Shown: positions 1 to 7,745, counted from the stretch's first letter. The stretch is DNA of 34,264 nucleotides from Psychrobacter coccoides (GCF_017498085.1 NZ_JAGBKM010000026.1:1-34264), one strand, 5' to 3'. The notes: generated by a model not told the origin, from the letters alone. A program made the numbers and translations.

Positions 1-401
1 TTGGTTATCAAGGCATGTTCAATCTTAGGTGACAACAGATGACGCCTGATATCTACGCTCTAGAAGGACGTGGTTTTACGGCGCTGGATGATAAAGCACT
101 GGGTTCGTTATAGCGACTGTGCTGTCATCATCTAACACAAAGCGCAGTGTGATCTGCCATGTCAGATGGCTAAATAGTACGACGTACTTAATAGACGTTA
201 GTGACTTGTAGAATCTGTCTCTAATGGTAGATAAATATAATATCATGGTCTATAGTGATCATTGCTTACCAATTGAGCGTGCAGCTGATCTGGTGGTACT
301 TACCTATAACGATGAAGACAGTAATGATGACCATGAAAAACCGATATCAAGCAAATACAAGAAACCAGTCTATGATGCAAGACCAGCAGCAAAAACCAGC
401 T
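1..401. other. Left edge and gspG upstream region, no confident gene
   Basis: No gene here can be supported with confidence. An open frame on the plus strand runs from an ATG at 39 to a TAG at 111-113, about 24 codons. Its upstream codons are open to the window edge except for one TGA at 30-32, so this could be the broken 3' end of a gene that starts outside the window. A 61-codon frame at 224-409 has no ribosome binding site and no recognisable domain. No convincing promoter or terminator was seen. Confidence 0.4.
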
Positions 402-848
402 ATGATTGAGCGTAAGATAGCGCCAAGCAAACACTCAAACCAGTCGGGGTTTACTCTGATAGAGATTATGGTAGTGATTGTCATTTTGGCCATTCTTGCC
501 GGTCTGGTGGTGCCAAAGGTGGTCGGACAAAGCGATAAAGCCCGTGTCAAAACCACAGAGACGGCGCTGGCGACGGTGTCCAATGCTCTGGATATGTATA
601 AGGTAGACAACGCCCGCTATCCAACCACAGCTCAGGGTCTAGATGCGCTGACCACACCGCCTTCGGATGCCAAGAACTATCCTGAAGGGGGCTATATTAA
701 AGGCGGTTATCCAACCGACGGCTGGGAAAACGAGCTACAGTATGTGGCGCCTGGGAGTGAGGGCAAGCCGTATGATCTGTTTTCTCTGGGGGCAGATGGG
801 CAGCAAGGCGGTGAAGGTTTGGACGCTGATATTTATGCTCAACTGTAG
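402..848 (+). CDS. gspG: Type II secretion system major pseudopilin GspG
   Basis: Major pseudopilin of the type II secretion system, forming the periplasmic pseudopilus that pushes folded exoproteins through the outer-membrane secretin. From the ATG at 402 the protein is 148 residues, the usual GspG length. It has a short basic leader, the prepilin cleavage site SG^FTLIE, a hydrophobic helix of about 20 residues, then the GspG core with RYPTTAQGLDAL and the C-terminal calcium-loop signature GADGQQGGEG followed by DADI. The reading frame is open back to 255, with further ATGs at 312, 324, 333 and 372. None has a strong Shine-Dalgarno site, so the start is chosen by leader length. No other gsp genes are in the window, so the secretion genes are scattered or lie to the left. 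A strong hairpin terminator follows at 889. The family assignment is very secure; the start is not. Confidence 0.93.
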   Translation: MIERKIAPSKHSNQSGFTLIEIMVVIVILAILAGLVVPKVVGQSDKARVKTTETALATVSNALDMYKVDNARYPTTAQGLDALTTPPSDAKNYPEGGYIKGGYPTDGWENELQYVAPGSEGKPYDLFSLGADGQQGGEGLDADIYAQL

Positions 849-888
849 CGGGCTTAAGTAGCGCGGCTCACAATCATTGACGGCTCAC

Positions 889-922
889 AATCAATCAATA
901 ATCTGTTATTGATTGATTTTTT
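889..922 (+). terminator. Rho-independent terminator after gspG
   Basis: A perfect 13-bp inverted repeat (889-901 with 906-918) has a 4-nt loop and runs directly into T residues (917-922). The stem is AT-rich. It separates gspG from the DsbD-related genes. Confidence 0.75.
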
Positions 923-988
923 ATTGCTCATATCAGCCATAACGCTGCAAAAATCTGCAATATGCTCTGACAATTAAAGGTAACTTCT

Positions 989-1522
989 ATGTCCATCAAG
1001 TCTCTAATCATCAACCCCAGCTTTACGTCCGCTGCCAAGCCTTCTTTACTGGCTTTGTTTTTAGCCAGTGCGACCTTGAGTGCTGTCCCTAGCCATGCCG
1101 CTGGATTGAGCGATTTATTTGGCAGTAGTGCCAACACCTCTAAGTTTTTGTCTGTCGATGAGGCGTTTCAAGTCAATACCAGCACCAAAGCCACGGCTAA
1201 AGGGACGCAATTAACCATCAAGTTTGACATCACTCCTGAGCACTACGTCTACAAAGACAAGCTGACTGCTACTTTCCCTAAAGGGATAAGTGCAACGCCT
1301 TTTACTTTTGATCAATCGCCTGTATCCATTGATGATCCTACCTTTGGGCGCGTGCCTGTATTTACCCAAAAAAGCGTGCTCGCCACTACCACATTGACCA
1401 CCAACAATGGCAAAGGTGCCAAAAATGCGCCCGTCGTTATCGGTTGGCAAGGCTGCGCTAAAGCTGGACTGTGCTATCCGCCAGAAAAAATAAAAACCAA
1501 GATCAATATTGCTAAGCCATAA
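989..1522 (+). CDS. Stand-alone periplasmic DsbD N-terminal domain protein (nDsbD-like)
   Basis: A 177-residue exported protein that is only the N-terminal (alpha) domain of the thiol reductase DsbD. It has a signal peptide of about 38 residues ending near SHA^AG, then the immunoglobulin-like nDsbD domain. Cys156 and Cys162 lie in the GCAKAGLCYPPEK motif, matching the redox pair of E. coli DsbD (C103/C109). The next gene's DsbD carries the same domain with cysteines at the same residue numbers, and long shared blocks such as FDITPEHYVYKDK and IDDPTFG, so this looks like a local duplication. It lacks the membrane and thioredoxin domains. The start is supported by AAAGG at 976-980 ahead of the ATG. 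Known: nDsbD passes electrons from the membrane domain to DsbC, DsbG and CcmG. Inferred: this copy is a soluble relay fed by the adjacent DsbD, or a partner for one dedicated substrate. Confidence 0.88.
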   Translation: MSIKSLIINPSFTSAAKPSLLALFLASATLSAVPSHAAGLSDLFGSSANTSKFLSVDEAFQVNTSTKATAKGTQLTIKFDITPEHYVYKDKLTATFPKGISATPFTFDQSPVSIDDPTFGRVPVFTQKSVLATTTLTTNNGKGAKNAPVVIGWQGCAKAGLCYPPEKIKTKINIAKP

Positions 1523-1738
1523 TATATAGTCAGTCTAATATGAAAAAGATACAGTGGAGTTGGGATGAATTTTTTGCAGCATCCGTCGGTGTAGGCACAG
1601 CAAGCTAGAAAAATTCGTTCCAGTAACAGTGCATTTGTTTTACAGTGGTTCGTTTGTAGTAGGTGTGGCATAAACAGTCTTTAGCTGCACACCAATCCGC
1701 TCACCATCAACCAGCTCAAGAATCAATCATAAAAAGTT
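1523..1738. other. Intergenic stretch, possible dispersed repeat
   Basis: There is no credible gene between the nDsbD stop and the hairpin at 1739. The sequence starts with ATATAGTCAG (1524-1533) two bases after the stop codon. The same ten bases occur just after the secA stop at 26697-26706, followed by loosely similar sequence. That hints at a genus-specific intergenic repeat, which cannot be confirmed from one window. Confidence 0.3.
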
Positions 1739-1780
1739 ATACCATGTTCAAAAGTTAATCGGACTTTTTGAACATGGTAT
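1739..1780. repeat. Long hairpin directly upstream of dsbD
   Basis: The arms at 1739-1755 and 1763-1780 pair over 17 bp with one bulged T and a 7-nt loop (TAATCGG). The right arm ends 23 bases before the dsbD ATG and about 10 bases before its Shine-Dalgarno site. There is no T-tract after it on the plus strand, so it is not a classic terminator for the upstream gene. It could be an mRNA-stabilising or attenuating structure, or the relic of a palindromic repeat. Confidence 0.6.
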
Positions 1781-1803
1781 TAGTCATAAAAAGGTAGCTC
1801 TTC

Positions 1804-3894
1804 ATGTCTAACATGACGTCAAAACCAGCCTCTCCTAAAAAATCATATATATGGGCCTTAGCCTTGGTCAGTACCTCGTTGATGCTGGGACTGCCAACGC
1901 CTGCTCAAGCAGTCAGTTTGGGAGACTTGTTTGGCAACAATCAAAGCAGCGCCCAGAAGTTTTTGCCAGTCAGTGAGGCTTTTCAGGTCGGCCACACCAC
2001 GCAGTCGACGGCTGAGGGCACACGCTTAGCGATCAACTTTGATATTACCCCTGAGCATTATGTCTATAAAGACAAAATAAAGCTAAGTTTGCCCGATGGT
2101 GTGAGCGCTGCACCTTTTACCTATAATCAGACGGCAGTGACGATCGACGACCCCACTTTTGGGAAAGTACCCGTGTTTGATCAGGCCAATATGGTGGCAA
2201 CCACCATCTTGACTAGTACCAGTGGCAAGGCGATAGAGGATGCGGCGCTGACCATCGGTTGGCAGGGTTGTGCCAAAGCAGGCCTGTGCTACCCGCCAGA
2301 AAAGATTAAAACCACTGTCAATGTGGCAGCGTCCTCTGCAGCTGCCTCGTTTGTCGCTGCTGAGATGCCGACCGCTGCGCCCTCGCAAGCGCCGCAAGAA
2401 GACAGTGCTACTGATGATACTACTAATGCTGATATCAGCGCTGACGATGGAGTAGAGTCTGACGGAGTAGACAGTGATGTCATCGACTATGATGCGCTAG
2501 AGGTTGACGCAGCGGCGACCAATACCATCTCTGGGGCAGATACCACTGTAGAGGCTGCTGCTGATAACCCTACTGCTAGTACAAGTAGCAGTGCCGCAGG
2601 TGGTGGCGTTGGTTTGGTCGATGCTGATCCATTTGGCTTGGCGCAGCATCCTTGGTTGGCGCTGGGTCTGTTGTTTTTGGCGGGCTTGGGCTTGGCGCTG
2701 ACGCCCTGTGTCTTGCCGATGTTGCCTATCGTTGCCAATATCGTGGCGCGTCAGCAGAACCCAACGGTCAAAAAAGGCGTCATCTTGACCACCAGCTACG
2801 CCATCGGGGTGGCGACGGCTTACGGGTTGCTCGGTGCTGTGATAGCCGTGTTTGGTGAGTCATTGGGTATCATTGGTTGGTTACAAAACCCCGTTATCCT
2901 GATCAGTTTTGCCATTGTTTTTGTGCTGCTCGCTTTATATATGCTGGGGGTGTTTAGCATTCGTCTGCCTCATGCCATCAGTAGCAAGCTGCAAGGCCTC
3001 AGCCAAGCAGGAGATAGTAAGCTTGGCAGTACCGGCGGCAGCTTGGTGGCTGGATTTTTATCCGCTTTGGTGGTATCGCCTTGTGTGTCTGCGCCATTGT
3101 TTGGTGCCCTGCTGGCGGTCTCTACCATTGGTAGTCCACTGCTTGGGTTTGCCGCCTTGTTTATGCTTGGGTTTGGCCTATCCGTGCCACTTATCATCAT
3201 CGGTGCGACCCAAGGCAAGATTATGCCCAAGGCTGGCGAGTGGATGAACTGGGTCAAACAAGGCTTTGCGCTGCTATTATTTGCTGTAGCGCTGCTATTG
3301 GTCGAGCGGGTATTTATCTCCCCTGTGATGCTGATGGTGTGGGCGCTATGGTTTATGGTAGTCGCAACTTGGGCATGGAGCTGGCAGGGCAAGGGCCGAA
3401 TGTTGACCCAAGCGCTAGGTTTGGTGGTGGGTATCTGGGCGACCATGCTCATCATTGGCGCAGCACTGGGCAATGATGATAGCTTACACCCACTGGCCTC
3501 ACTGAGCGCAGCGCCAGTGATGATGTCAGCAAACGATGGTCAAGTGAGCAATAACAGCGCTTCAGATGAACATATCACCACGCTGGCCGAGCTCGATACC
3601 ATCGTCGCTAATCATCCAAAGGTCATCGTCGATTTGACCGCTGACTGGTGTGTTGAGTGCCGTATTATGGATAAAAATCTTTTTCACAATCGTCCAGCGC
3701 AGATGCAAGACTGGCAGTTGGTGAGACTTGATATTACAGAGACTACTGAAGACTCAAAGGCTATTTTGGCACATTATCAGTTATTTGGTCCGCCAGCATT
3801 GATGTACTATCAAGATGGTGAGTTGGTGACTCAGCAGGTCGGTGAGATTGGCCGTTCAGAGTTTGAGCAGACCTTGACGGCGCTCAATCAATAA
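1804..3894 (+). CDS. dsbD: Thiol:disulfide interchange protein DsbD
   Basis: Inner-membrane reductase that carries electrons from cytoplasmic thioredoxin to periplasmic thiol proteins. At 696 residues it is longer than E. coli DsbD (565). In order: a signal peptide to about residue 36; nDsbD with Cys156 and Cys162; an acidic Ser/Thr/Ala linker at about residues 180-275 that accounts for the extra length; an eight-helix membrane domain with redox cysteines Cys302 (LTPCVLPMLPIV) and Cys427 (VSPCVSAPLF); and a C-terminal thioredoxin-like domain with WCVEC (Cys616, Cys619), where E. coli has CVAC. All six redox cysteines are present. The start has AAAAAGG at about 1789-1794. The gene follows a free copy of its own N-terminal domain and is closed by a terminator at 3947. 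A DsbC-like client is encoded at 32325-33197. Very secure. Confidence 0.96.
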   Translation: MSNMTSKPASPKKSYIWALALVSTSLMLGLPTPAQAVSLGDLFGNNQSSAQKFLPVSEAFQVGHTTQSTAEGTRLAINFDITPEHYVYKDKIKLSLPDGVSAAPFTYNQTAVTIDDPTFGKVPVFDQANMVATTILTSTSGKAIEDAALTIGWQGCAKAGLCYPPEKIKTTVNVAASSAAASFVAAEMPTAAPSQAPQEDSATDDTTNADISADDGVESDGVDSDVIDYDALEVDAAATNTISGADTTVEAAADNPTASTSSSAAGGGVGLVDADPFGLAQHPWLALGLLFLAGLGLALTPCVLPMLPIVANIVARQQNPTVKKGVILTTSYAIGVATAYGLLGAVIAVFGESLGIIGWLQNPVILISFAIVFVLLALYMLGVFSIRLPHAISSKLQGLSQAGDSKLGSTGGSLVAGFLSALVVSPCVSAPLFGALLAVSTIGSPLLGFAALFMLGFGLSVPLIIIGATQGKIMPKAGEWMNWVKQGFALLLFAVALLLVERVFISPVMLMVWALWFMVVATWAWSWQGKGRMLTQALGLVVGIWATMLIIGAALGNDDSLHPLASLSAAPVMMSANDGQVSNNSASDEHITTLAELDTIVANHPKVIVDLTADWCVECRIMDKNLFHNRPAQMQDWQLVRLDITETTEDSKAILAHYQLFGPPALMYYQDGELVTQQVGEIGRSEFEQTLTALNQ

Positions 3895-3946
3895 CCTACA
3901 GCGCATACGTCGTTACCGGTAAATATTGCATCTTATTCTGTCTCAG

Positions 3947-3984
3947 ATCCAGTGTATTGCCTTTAGCAATGCGCTGGATTTTTT
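3947..3984 (+). terminator. Rho-independent terminator after dsbD
   Basis: A 14-bp stem with two G-T type imperfections (3947-3960 with 3966-3979) and a CTTTA loop is followed by a run of six T. It lies about 50 bases after the dsbD stop codon. Confidence 0.8.
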
Positions 3985-4084
3985 ATAGATGCCTTATATG
4001 TGATTTAGCTGCCTTAAATAAAAGTGCGCTGACCATATTGACTGACCTGCGATAGACTGAATTGATTGACACGTGGAGCGGTAG

Positions 4085-4112
4085 TTGCTAGCAGTTAAGG
4101 CTTGCATATAAT
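4085..4112 (+). promoter_or_regulatory. Candidate sigma-70 promoter for pldA
   Basis: TTGCTA (4085-4090), a 16-nt spacer and a perfect TATAAT (4107-4112) lie about 155 bases before the pldA start. A second TATAAT at 4127-4132 has a weaker upstream partner. The rest of 3985-4265 shows no gene. Confidence 0.45.
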
Positions 4113-4265
4113 GTTGATAACGCTAGTATAATGCCTGTATTTTTATTACAATAACGCTACAATGCTAAATCATAGATCAGAGCCTATCTCATTGATGCTC
4201 TATCATGCGAGTATAGCGACTTCAGAAAGTTACTGGCCATATCGTCAGTAAAACAAAGGACTTTT

Positions 4266-5783
4266 ATGTTTGCTCATATTGTTTCACCGCATCAGGCAAC
4301 ACGCTCAAGTACGACTGCTGTTTGTGCTCCTAGGGCAGCTGCCCAAAGCGCTAAGAGTTATTTAACGATCGCCGTCGGTGTGGCATTATCCTGCTTTGCC
4401 ATTCAAGGACACGCCGAGGCCAGCACTGAGTTGGCCATAGACAGCGTAGACATGGATGCCCAATCACCACAAGTGATTTATCAGCGTTTACAGCAGCCCG
4501 ATGAGCCTGTCGATTATGACAACATGGTCAGTGATGAGTTTGTCGCTCAGCAGACGCAGCTGTTTTTTGAATGTACACAAGTACAGTTGGCGACAGCACG
4601 TTTGGCTTGCTTCGATAAAGTGGCAGAGCAAGGCAAGACCCCAAGCTTTACCACCACCAAACAACCTTTAGACTTGGCCAAGACCTTTAAAAGCACCTTT
4701 TCAGGCAATCCGCAGCTGGTATTGGCAGAAGACATCACCCAAATGCAAGGTGATACGGTAGCAACTGCAGAGACGGTGCGAGTCAGTCAACAGCGCATAC
4801 CTGAAGACCCTGTGTCTGAAAGCGCTGTAGCTGTAAACGAGGTGCCCGAAGGCCACCTCTCTGAAGGGAATATCAACAACTCCATGGCTGCCGAGCTTCA
4901 GGTCAAAAACAACGACCAACAAATACTAGAAGCAGTGGGCGTCAGTAAAAACGATATTGGTAAGTACACGCCGCTAAGCTTGGCATACGATCTGGATCAA
5001 AACAGTGAAAGCGGCACTTGGGCAGCCAGACCGTACCGTCCTATGTATGTACTGCCGCTATTTTTAAATGCCAAGCCCAACCGCAACCCAAGCACGCCCA
5101 CTCAAGAGGTAGAGACATTTGCGCCAAACGAGATGCGTGTCCCTGAGCTCAAATTGCAGGTATCGGTAAAAACCAAGGTCGCTGAAGACCTCTTTGATAG
5201 CAGTGCTGATGTCTGGTTTGGTTATACTCAGCAGTCTCACTGGCAGGTCTATAATGAAGACAACTCTCGACCGTTTCGTGCGACTGATTATCAGCCAGAG
5301 GTGTTTTTGACACAGCCAGTCACCGCTGACCTACCCTTTGGTGGGCGCTTACGTATGCTTGGGGCAGGGGCGATACACCACTCAAATGGTCAGGATGATC
5401 CGCTGTCACGCTCATGGAACCGAGTTTATCTCATGGGCGGTGCTGAGTGGGACAAGCTCACTATCGTGCCACGTCTGTGGGCACGCGTGAAGACCGAAAG
5501 TGGTGATGAAGACGATAACCCAGATATCGAAGACTTTTGGGGCATGGGTGATGTGAAGTTTTTATATGACTTTGAAAACAGGCACAGTCTCAGCGGTACA
5601 CTACGCTTTAATCCAAAAACAGAAAAAGGCTCTGCTCAGATTGACTATCTCTATCCTCTAGCAGACAACGTAAACGGCTATGTACAGCTGTTCCACGGTT
5701 ATGGCGAGTCTATTATTGACTATAACCATAAAAACACCGCCATCGGGGTTGGGATCATGCTCAATGACTGGAAAGGACTATAA
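4266..5783 (+). CDS. pldA: Outer-membrane phospholipase A (OMPLA, PldA family)
   Basis: Calcium-dependent outer-membrane phospholipase that hydrolyses acyl ester bonds of phospholipids, helping maintain lipid asymmetry. The C-terminal half holds the OMPLA barrel, with YTQQSHWQVYN, FRATDYQPE and the active-site block HHSNGQDDPLSRSWNR. By alignment to E. coli His142, Ser144 and Asn156, the catalytic residues are His371, Ser373 and Asn385. The protein is 505 residues, far longer than E. coli PldA (289). A signal peptide (residues about 30-52, ending near GHAEA) is followed by a pre-barrel region of about 220 residues. That region contains a C-x13-C motif (CTQVQ...RLACFDK) of the kind found in several periplasmic proteins, then a Glu/Gln-rich linker. 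The ATG at 4266 follows AAAGGA. ComF begins about 20 bases downstream. The catalytic domain is secure; the role of the extension is unknown. Confidence 0.92.
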   Translation: MFAHIVSPHQATRSSTTAVCAPRAAAQSAKSYLTIAVGVALSCFAIQGHAEASTELAIDSVDMDAQSPQVIYQRLQQPDEPVDYDNMVSDEFVAQQTQLFFECTQVQLATARLACFDKVAEQGKTPSFTTTKQPLDLAKTFKSTFSGNPQLVLAEDITQMQGDTVATAETVRVSQQRIPEDPVSESAVAVNEVPEGHLSEGNINNSMAAELQVKNNDQQILEAVGVSKNDIGKYTPLSLAYDLDQNSESGTWAARPYRPMYVLPLFLNAKPNRNPSTPTQEVETFAPNEMRVPELKLQVSVKTKVAEDLFDSSADVWFGYTQQSHWQVYNEDNSRPFRATDYQPEVFLTQPVTADLPFGGRLRMLGAGAIHHSNGQDDPLSRSWNRVYLMGGAEWDKLTIVPRLWARVKTESGDEDDNPDIEDFWGMGDVKFLYDFENRHSLSGTLRFNPKTEKGSAQIDYLYPLADNVNGYVQLFHGYGESIIDYNHKNTAIGVGIMLNDWKGL

Positions 5784-5804
5784 GATATCGGGCCTTAATC
5801 ATCA

Positions 5805-6614
5805 GTGTCAGCGCTGATGTTGTCTATGACGCCCTACCGAAGCGGTTTATGGCTGGCAGAGTATCTGAACTTACGCTGTCAGCTGTGCCATGTCTATCCC
5901 AGTGCCCTGCAACCTCAGGCACGGCCACAACCGAGCACGTCCTCACTGACAAGTCGTGTGTGTGACAGATTCAATAAAGGACTGCTGTGCACCTACTGTC
6001 ATGACAGCATAGCGTGGTGCCCAGCGCCTTTCACTGTCGATATCAGCGCGGGTAGCTCACTGTCCATTCAAGCCGCCACCTATTACGACTATCCTATCCG
6101 TCAAATCATTCGGGCGTTCAAACATGCTGAGGACATGGCCAAGCTGCCCTTGCTTGTGCATGTACTGCGTCAGCTACCCAGACCAACAGGCTGTCATGGT
6201 GGCAACAGCGTCATTGTCCCTATGCCTACTACCGATAGCCGGCTGGTCAAGCGTGGGTTTGATCCCGTGACTATCCTGTCACTTTATCTCTCTAAGCATT
6301 GGCAAATACCCCTGTGGCACGGTGCCTGGCGCATTGATGACACCGTTAGCCAGCAGGGTCTGACACGAGCTGAGCGCCTGACCAATCTAGACAATGCTTT
6401 TGTGCTCACTGAGCCACCACCCGTCAAGCGCCTTTTGCTGTTTGATGACGTGGCGACCACTGGAGCCAGTCTACAAGCTTTGGCTCGTACTTTATGCGAG
6501 TCATCCTCTACTGTGTCATCCGATACAGTCTTATCTGGCCAAAATGTCACTATGGACACGCAGCGCTATCATCTATCCGCCTACGCACTCGCACACGGCA
6601 GTATAAACAAATAA
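5805..6614 (+). CDS. comF: ComF family phosphoribosyltransferase-like protein
   Basis: ComF family protein, needed in several bacteria for uptake of transforming DNA, probably acting at the cytoplasmic side. An N-terminal zinc-finger-like region has CQLC (residues 25-28) and CTYC (62-65), followed by a type I phosphoribosyltransferase fold with the PRPP-binding signature LLLFDDVATTGAS at about residues 209-221. Length (269) is a little above the usual 220-250, because of a Ser/Pro/Gln-rich spacer between the two CxxC pairs. The start is uncertain: GTG at 5805 opens the frame, and ATGs at 5817 and 5826 are in frame. None has a clear Shine-Dalgarno site, and a CATCAG/CTGATG hairpin (5800-5819) covers the first two. 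The gene is close behind pldA and immediately upstream of the minor-pilin cluster, which fits a competence role. Enzymatic activity is not established for the family. Confidence 0.85.
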   Translation: MSALMLSMTPYRSGLWLAEYLNLRCQLCHVYPSALQPQARPQPSTSSLTSRVCDRFNKGLLCTYCHDSIAWCPAPFTVDISAGSSLSIQAATYYDYPIRQIIRAFKHAEDMAKLPLLVHVLRQLPRPTGCHGGNSVIVPMPTTDSRLVKRGFDPVTILSLYLSKHWQIPLWHGAWRIDDTVSQQGLTRAERLTNLDNAFVLTEPPPVKRLLLFDDVATTGASLQALARTLCESSSTVSSDTVLSGQNVTMDTQRYHLSAYALAHGSINK

Positions 6615-6642
6615 CCTCCTCACTATAGAGGTTGTGTTTTTA
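6613..6642 (+). terminator. Probable terminator overlapping the comF stop
   Basis: AACCTC (6613-6618) pairs with GAGGTT (6628-6633), followed by GTGTTTTTATT. The stem is only 6 bp and starts inside the comF stop codon, so strength is moderate. Confidence 0.5.
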
Positions 6643-6923
6643 TTACAATAATTATGTATACTGAATCATACGGTATTGTTGCAGTATGATGCATTGTGTT
6701 TCATATAAAGCCCGTTACGCTGTTATTAATACGTTTTAACTGTTAATTGGCATCAATCAAGCGTTTATATAGTGGAATGAAAATTGCAGCACTCAATTAT
6801 AGGTGATGTCTATAAGTAGCTAGATATAAAAAGTTAAGCAGATGTTTGTAGGTCGCATAACATTTGACTTTTGCTGCATCAAAAGTTCAATGATAAGAAT
6901 TGGCTAATAAACAGGGTAGTGAT
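6643..6923. other. AT-rich leader region before the minor-pilin operon
   Basis: About 280 bases without a gene. ATCATAC (6665-6671) and GTATGAT (6684-6690) form a 7-bp dyad that could be a regulator site. No strong sigma-70 promoter is evident, but the operon promoter should be here because comF ends in a likely terminator. A degenerate sigma-54-like sequence at 6748-6762 was judged too weak. Confidence 0.35.
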
Positions 6924-7745
6924 ATGAGCGCTTCTATAAAAAAAACATTGTATAAGCAGCGGGTAACAAATTCAGGGTTTACCTTAGTTGAGCTTATGGT
7001 GACTCTTGTCGTACTCGGTGTCTTGGCAGGTATGGCAGCGCCCAATATTGCAACTCAATTGGCCAATCAGCGGGTTAAGTCAACGACTGCCACTCTAATA
7101 AGCGCATTAAAGGAAGCCAAGGTCGAAAGCGTCATACGTCGACGCACTATGGAAGTGGCCTATAAAGATAATGGCAGTAAAGCTGGCACAATTCAGATCA
7201 AAACCGACTTATCAGGATTAGCACCATCTGCTGGGCCAGCCTTATACTTAATTCCACCTCCTGCTCCGATGCCAGATGATACAGGCACAGGTGGTACAGG
7301 CACAGGTGGTACAGGCACAGGTGGTACAGGTACAGGCGATACAGGCACAGGTGGTACAGGCACAGGTGGTACAGGCACAGGTGATACAGGCACAGGTGGT
7401 ACAGGCACAGGTGGTACAGGCACAGGTGGTACAGGCACAGGTGGTACAGGCACAGGTGGTACAGGCACAGGTGATACAGGCACAGGTGATACAGGCACAG
7501 GCGGTACAGGCACAATCCCAGCACCAATACCCACACCAGACTTAGGGGTCATCGCCGCTTATCGATATGATGCAAAAAGCATTATTCAGGCGACCTCAGC
7601 TACAGTTACCTTTGAAGCCAATAAACGTGTTACTCCAGCAGTCACTTATACCATTTGTGACACTGATACCTCAGCATCTCCTAGGCAGGTGACGGTGAGC
7701 ACTCTTGGGCTGATTGAGAGTAAAACAGGTGGGACATGTGAATGA
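6924..7745 (+). CDS. fimT: FimT/GspH-type minor pseudopilin with Thr-Gly repeat insertion
   Basis: Minor pilin of the FimT/FimU (GspH) family, part of the complex that primes type IV pilus assembly. The protein has a basic leader, the cleavage site SG^FTLVELMV, a hydrophobic helix and a GspH-like globular domain, and ends in a cysteine-containing beta region (TYTICDTD ... GGTCE). Inserted between two parts of the domain, with proline-rich flanks (PPPAPMPDD and IPAPIPTP), are fifteen TGTGG/TGTGD pentapeptides plus a partial unit, 78 residues in all. Without them the protein would be about 195 residues, closer to the family norm. ATG 6924 is chosen because AGGG at 6913-6916 precedes it; the frame is also open from a TTG at 6900 with no ribosome site. 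It overlaps pilV by ATGA, so the two are translationally coupled. Family assignment is good; FimT versus FimU cannot be settled. Confidence 0.88.
   Translation: MSASIKKTLYKQRVTNSGFTLVELMVTLVVLGVLAGMAAPNIATQLANQRVKSTTATLISALKEAKVESVIRRRTMEVAYKDNGSKAGTIQIKTDLSGLAPSAGPALYLIPPPAPMPDDTGTGGTGTGGTGTGGTGTGDTGTGGTGTGGTGTGDTGTGGTGTGGTGTGGTGTGGTGTGGTGTGDTGTGDTGTGGTGTIPAPIPTPDLGVIAAYRYDAKSIIQATSATVTFEANKRVTPAVTYTICDTDTSASPRQVTVSTLGLIESKTGGTCE
7281..7514 (+). repeat. 15-bp minisatellite inside fimT
   Basis: Fifteen full copies and one 9-bp partial copy of ACAGGCACAGGTGGT lie in frame with fimT. Most units are identical at third positions. Variation is confined to a GGT/GAT switch at the last codon (units 4, 7, 13 and 14) and a few silent T/C changes (units 4 and 15). 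The low divergence points to recent expansion by slippage or unequal recombination. A 15-bp unit keeps the reading frame whatever the copy number. Confidence 0.97.

Noticed and set aside
224..409. 61-codon open frame overlapping the gspG start region
   Set aside because: It has no ribosome binding site and no recognisable motif. It overlaps several possible gspG starts, so it is not strong enough to call a gene.
889..922. Attachment site or mobile element end
   Set aside because: The inverted repeat runs straight into T residues next to a stop codon and is best read as a terminator.
3985..4265. A small gene between dsbD and pldA
   Set aside because: No open frame with a start signal was found; the region fits a terminator plus promoter.
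6748..6762. Sigma-54-like TGGCAT-N7-AAGC upstream of fimT
   Set aside because: GG and GC spacing is right, but the -12 element and the R position do not match. Minor-pilin operons are usually not RpoN-driven.
7281..7514. CRISPR array
   Set aside because: The repeats are contiguous 15-bp units without spacers and code in frame, so this is a minisatellite.
7193..7552. Long minus-strand frames of Val/Pro repeats opposite fimT
   Set aside because: They exist only because the 15-bp repeat keeps all frames open. The plus-strand frame has the pilin domain.
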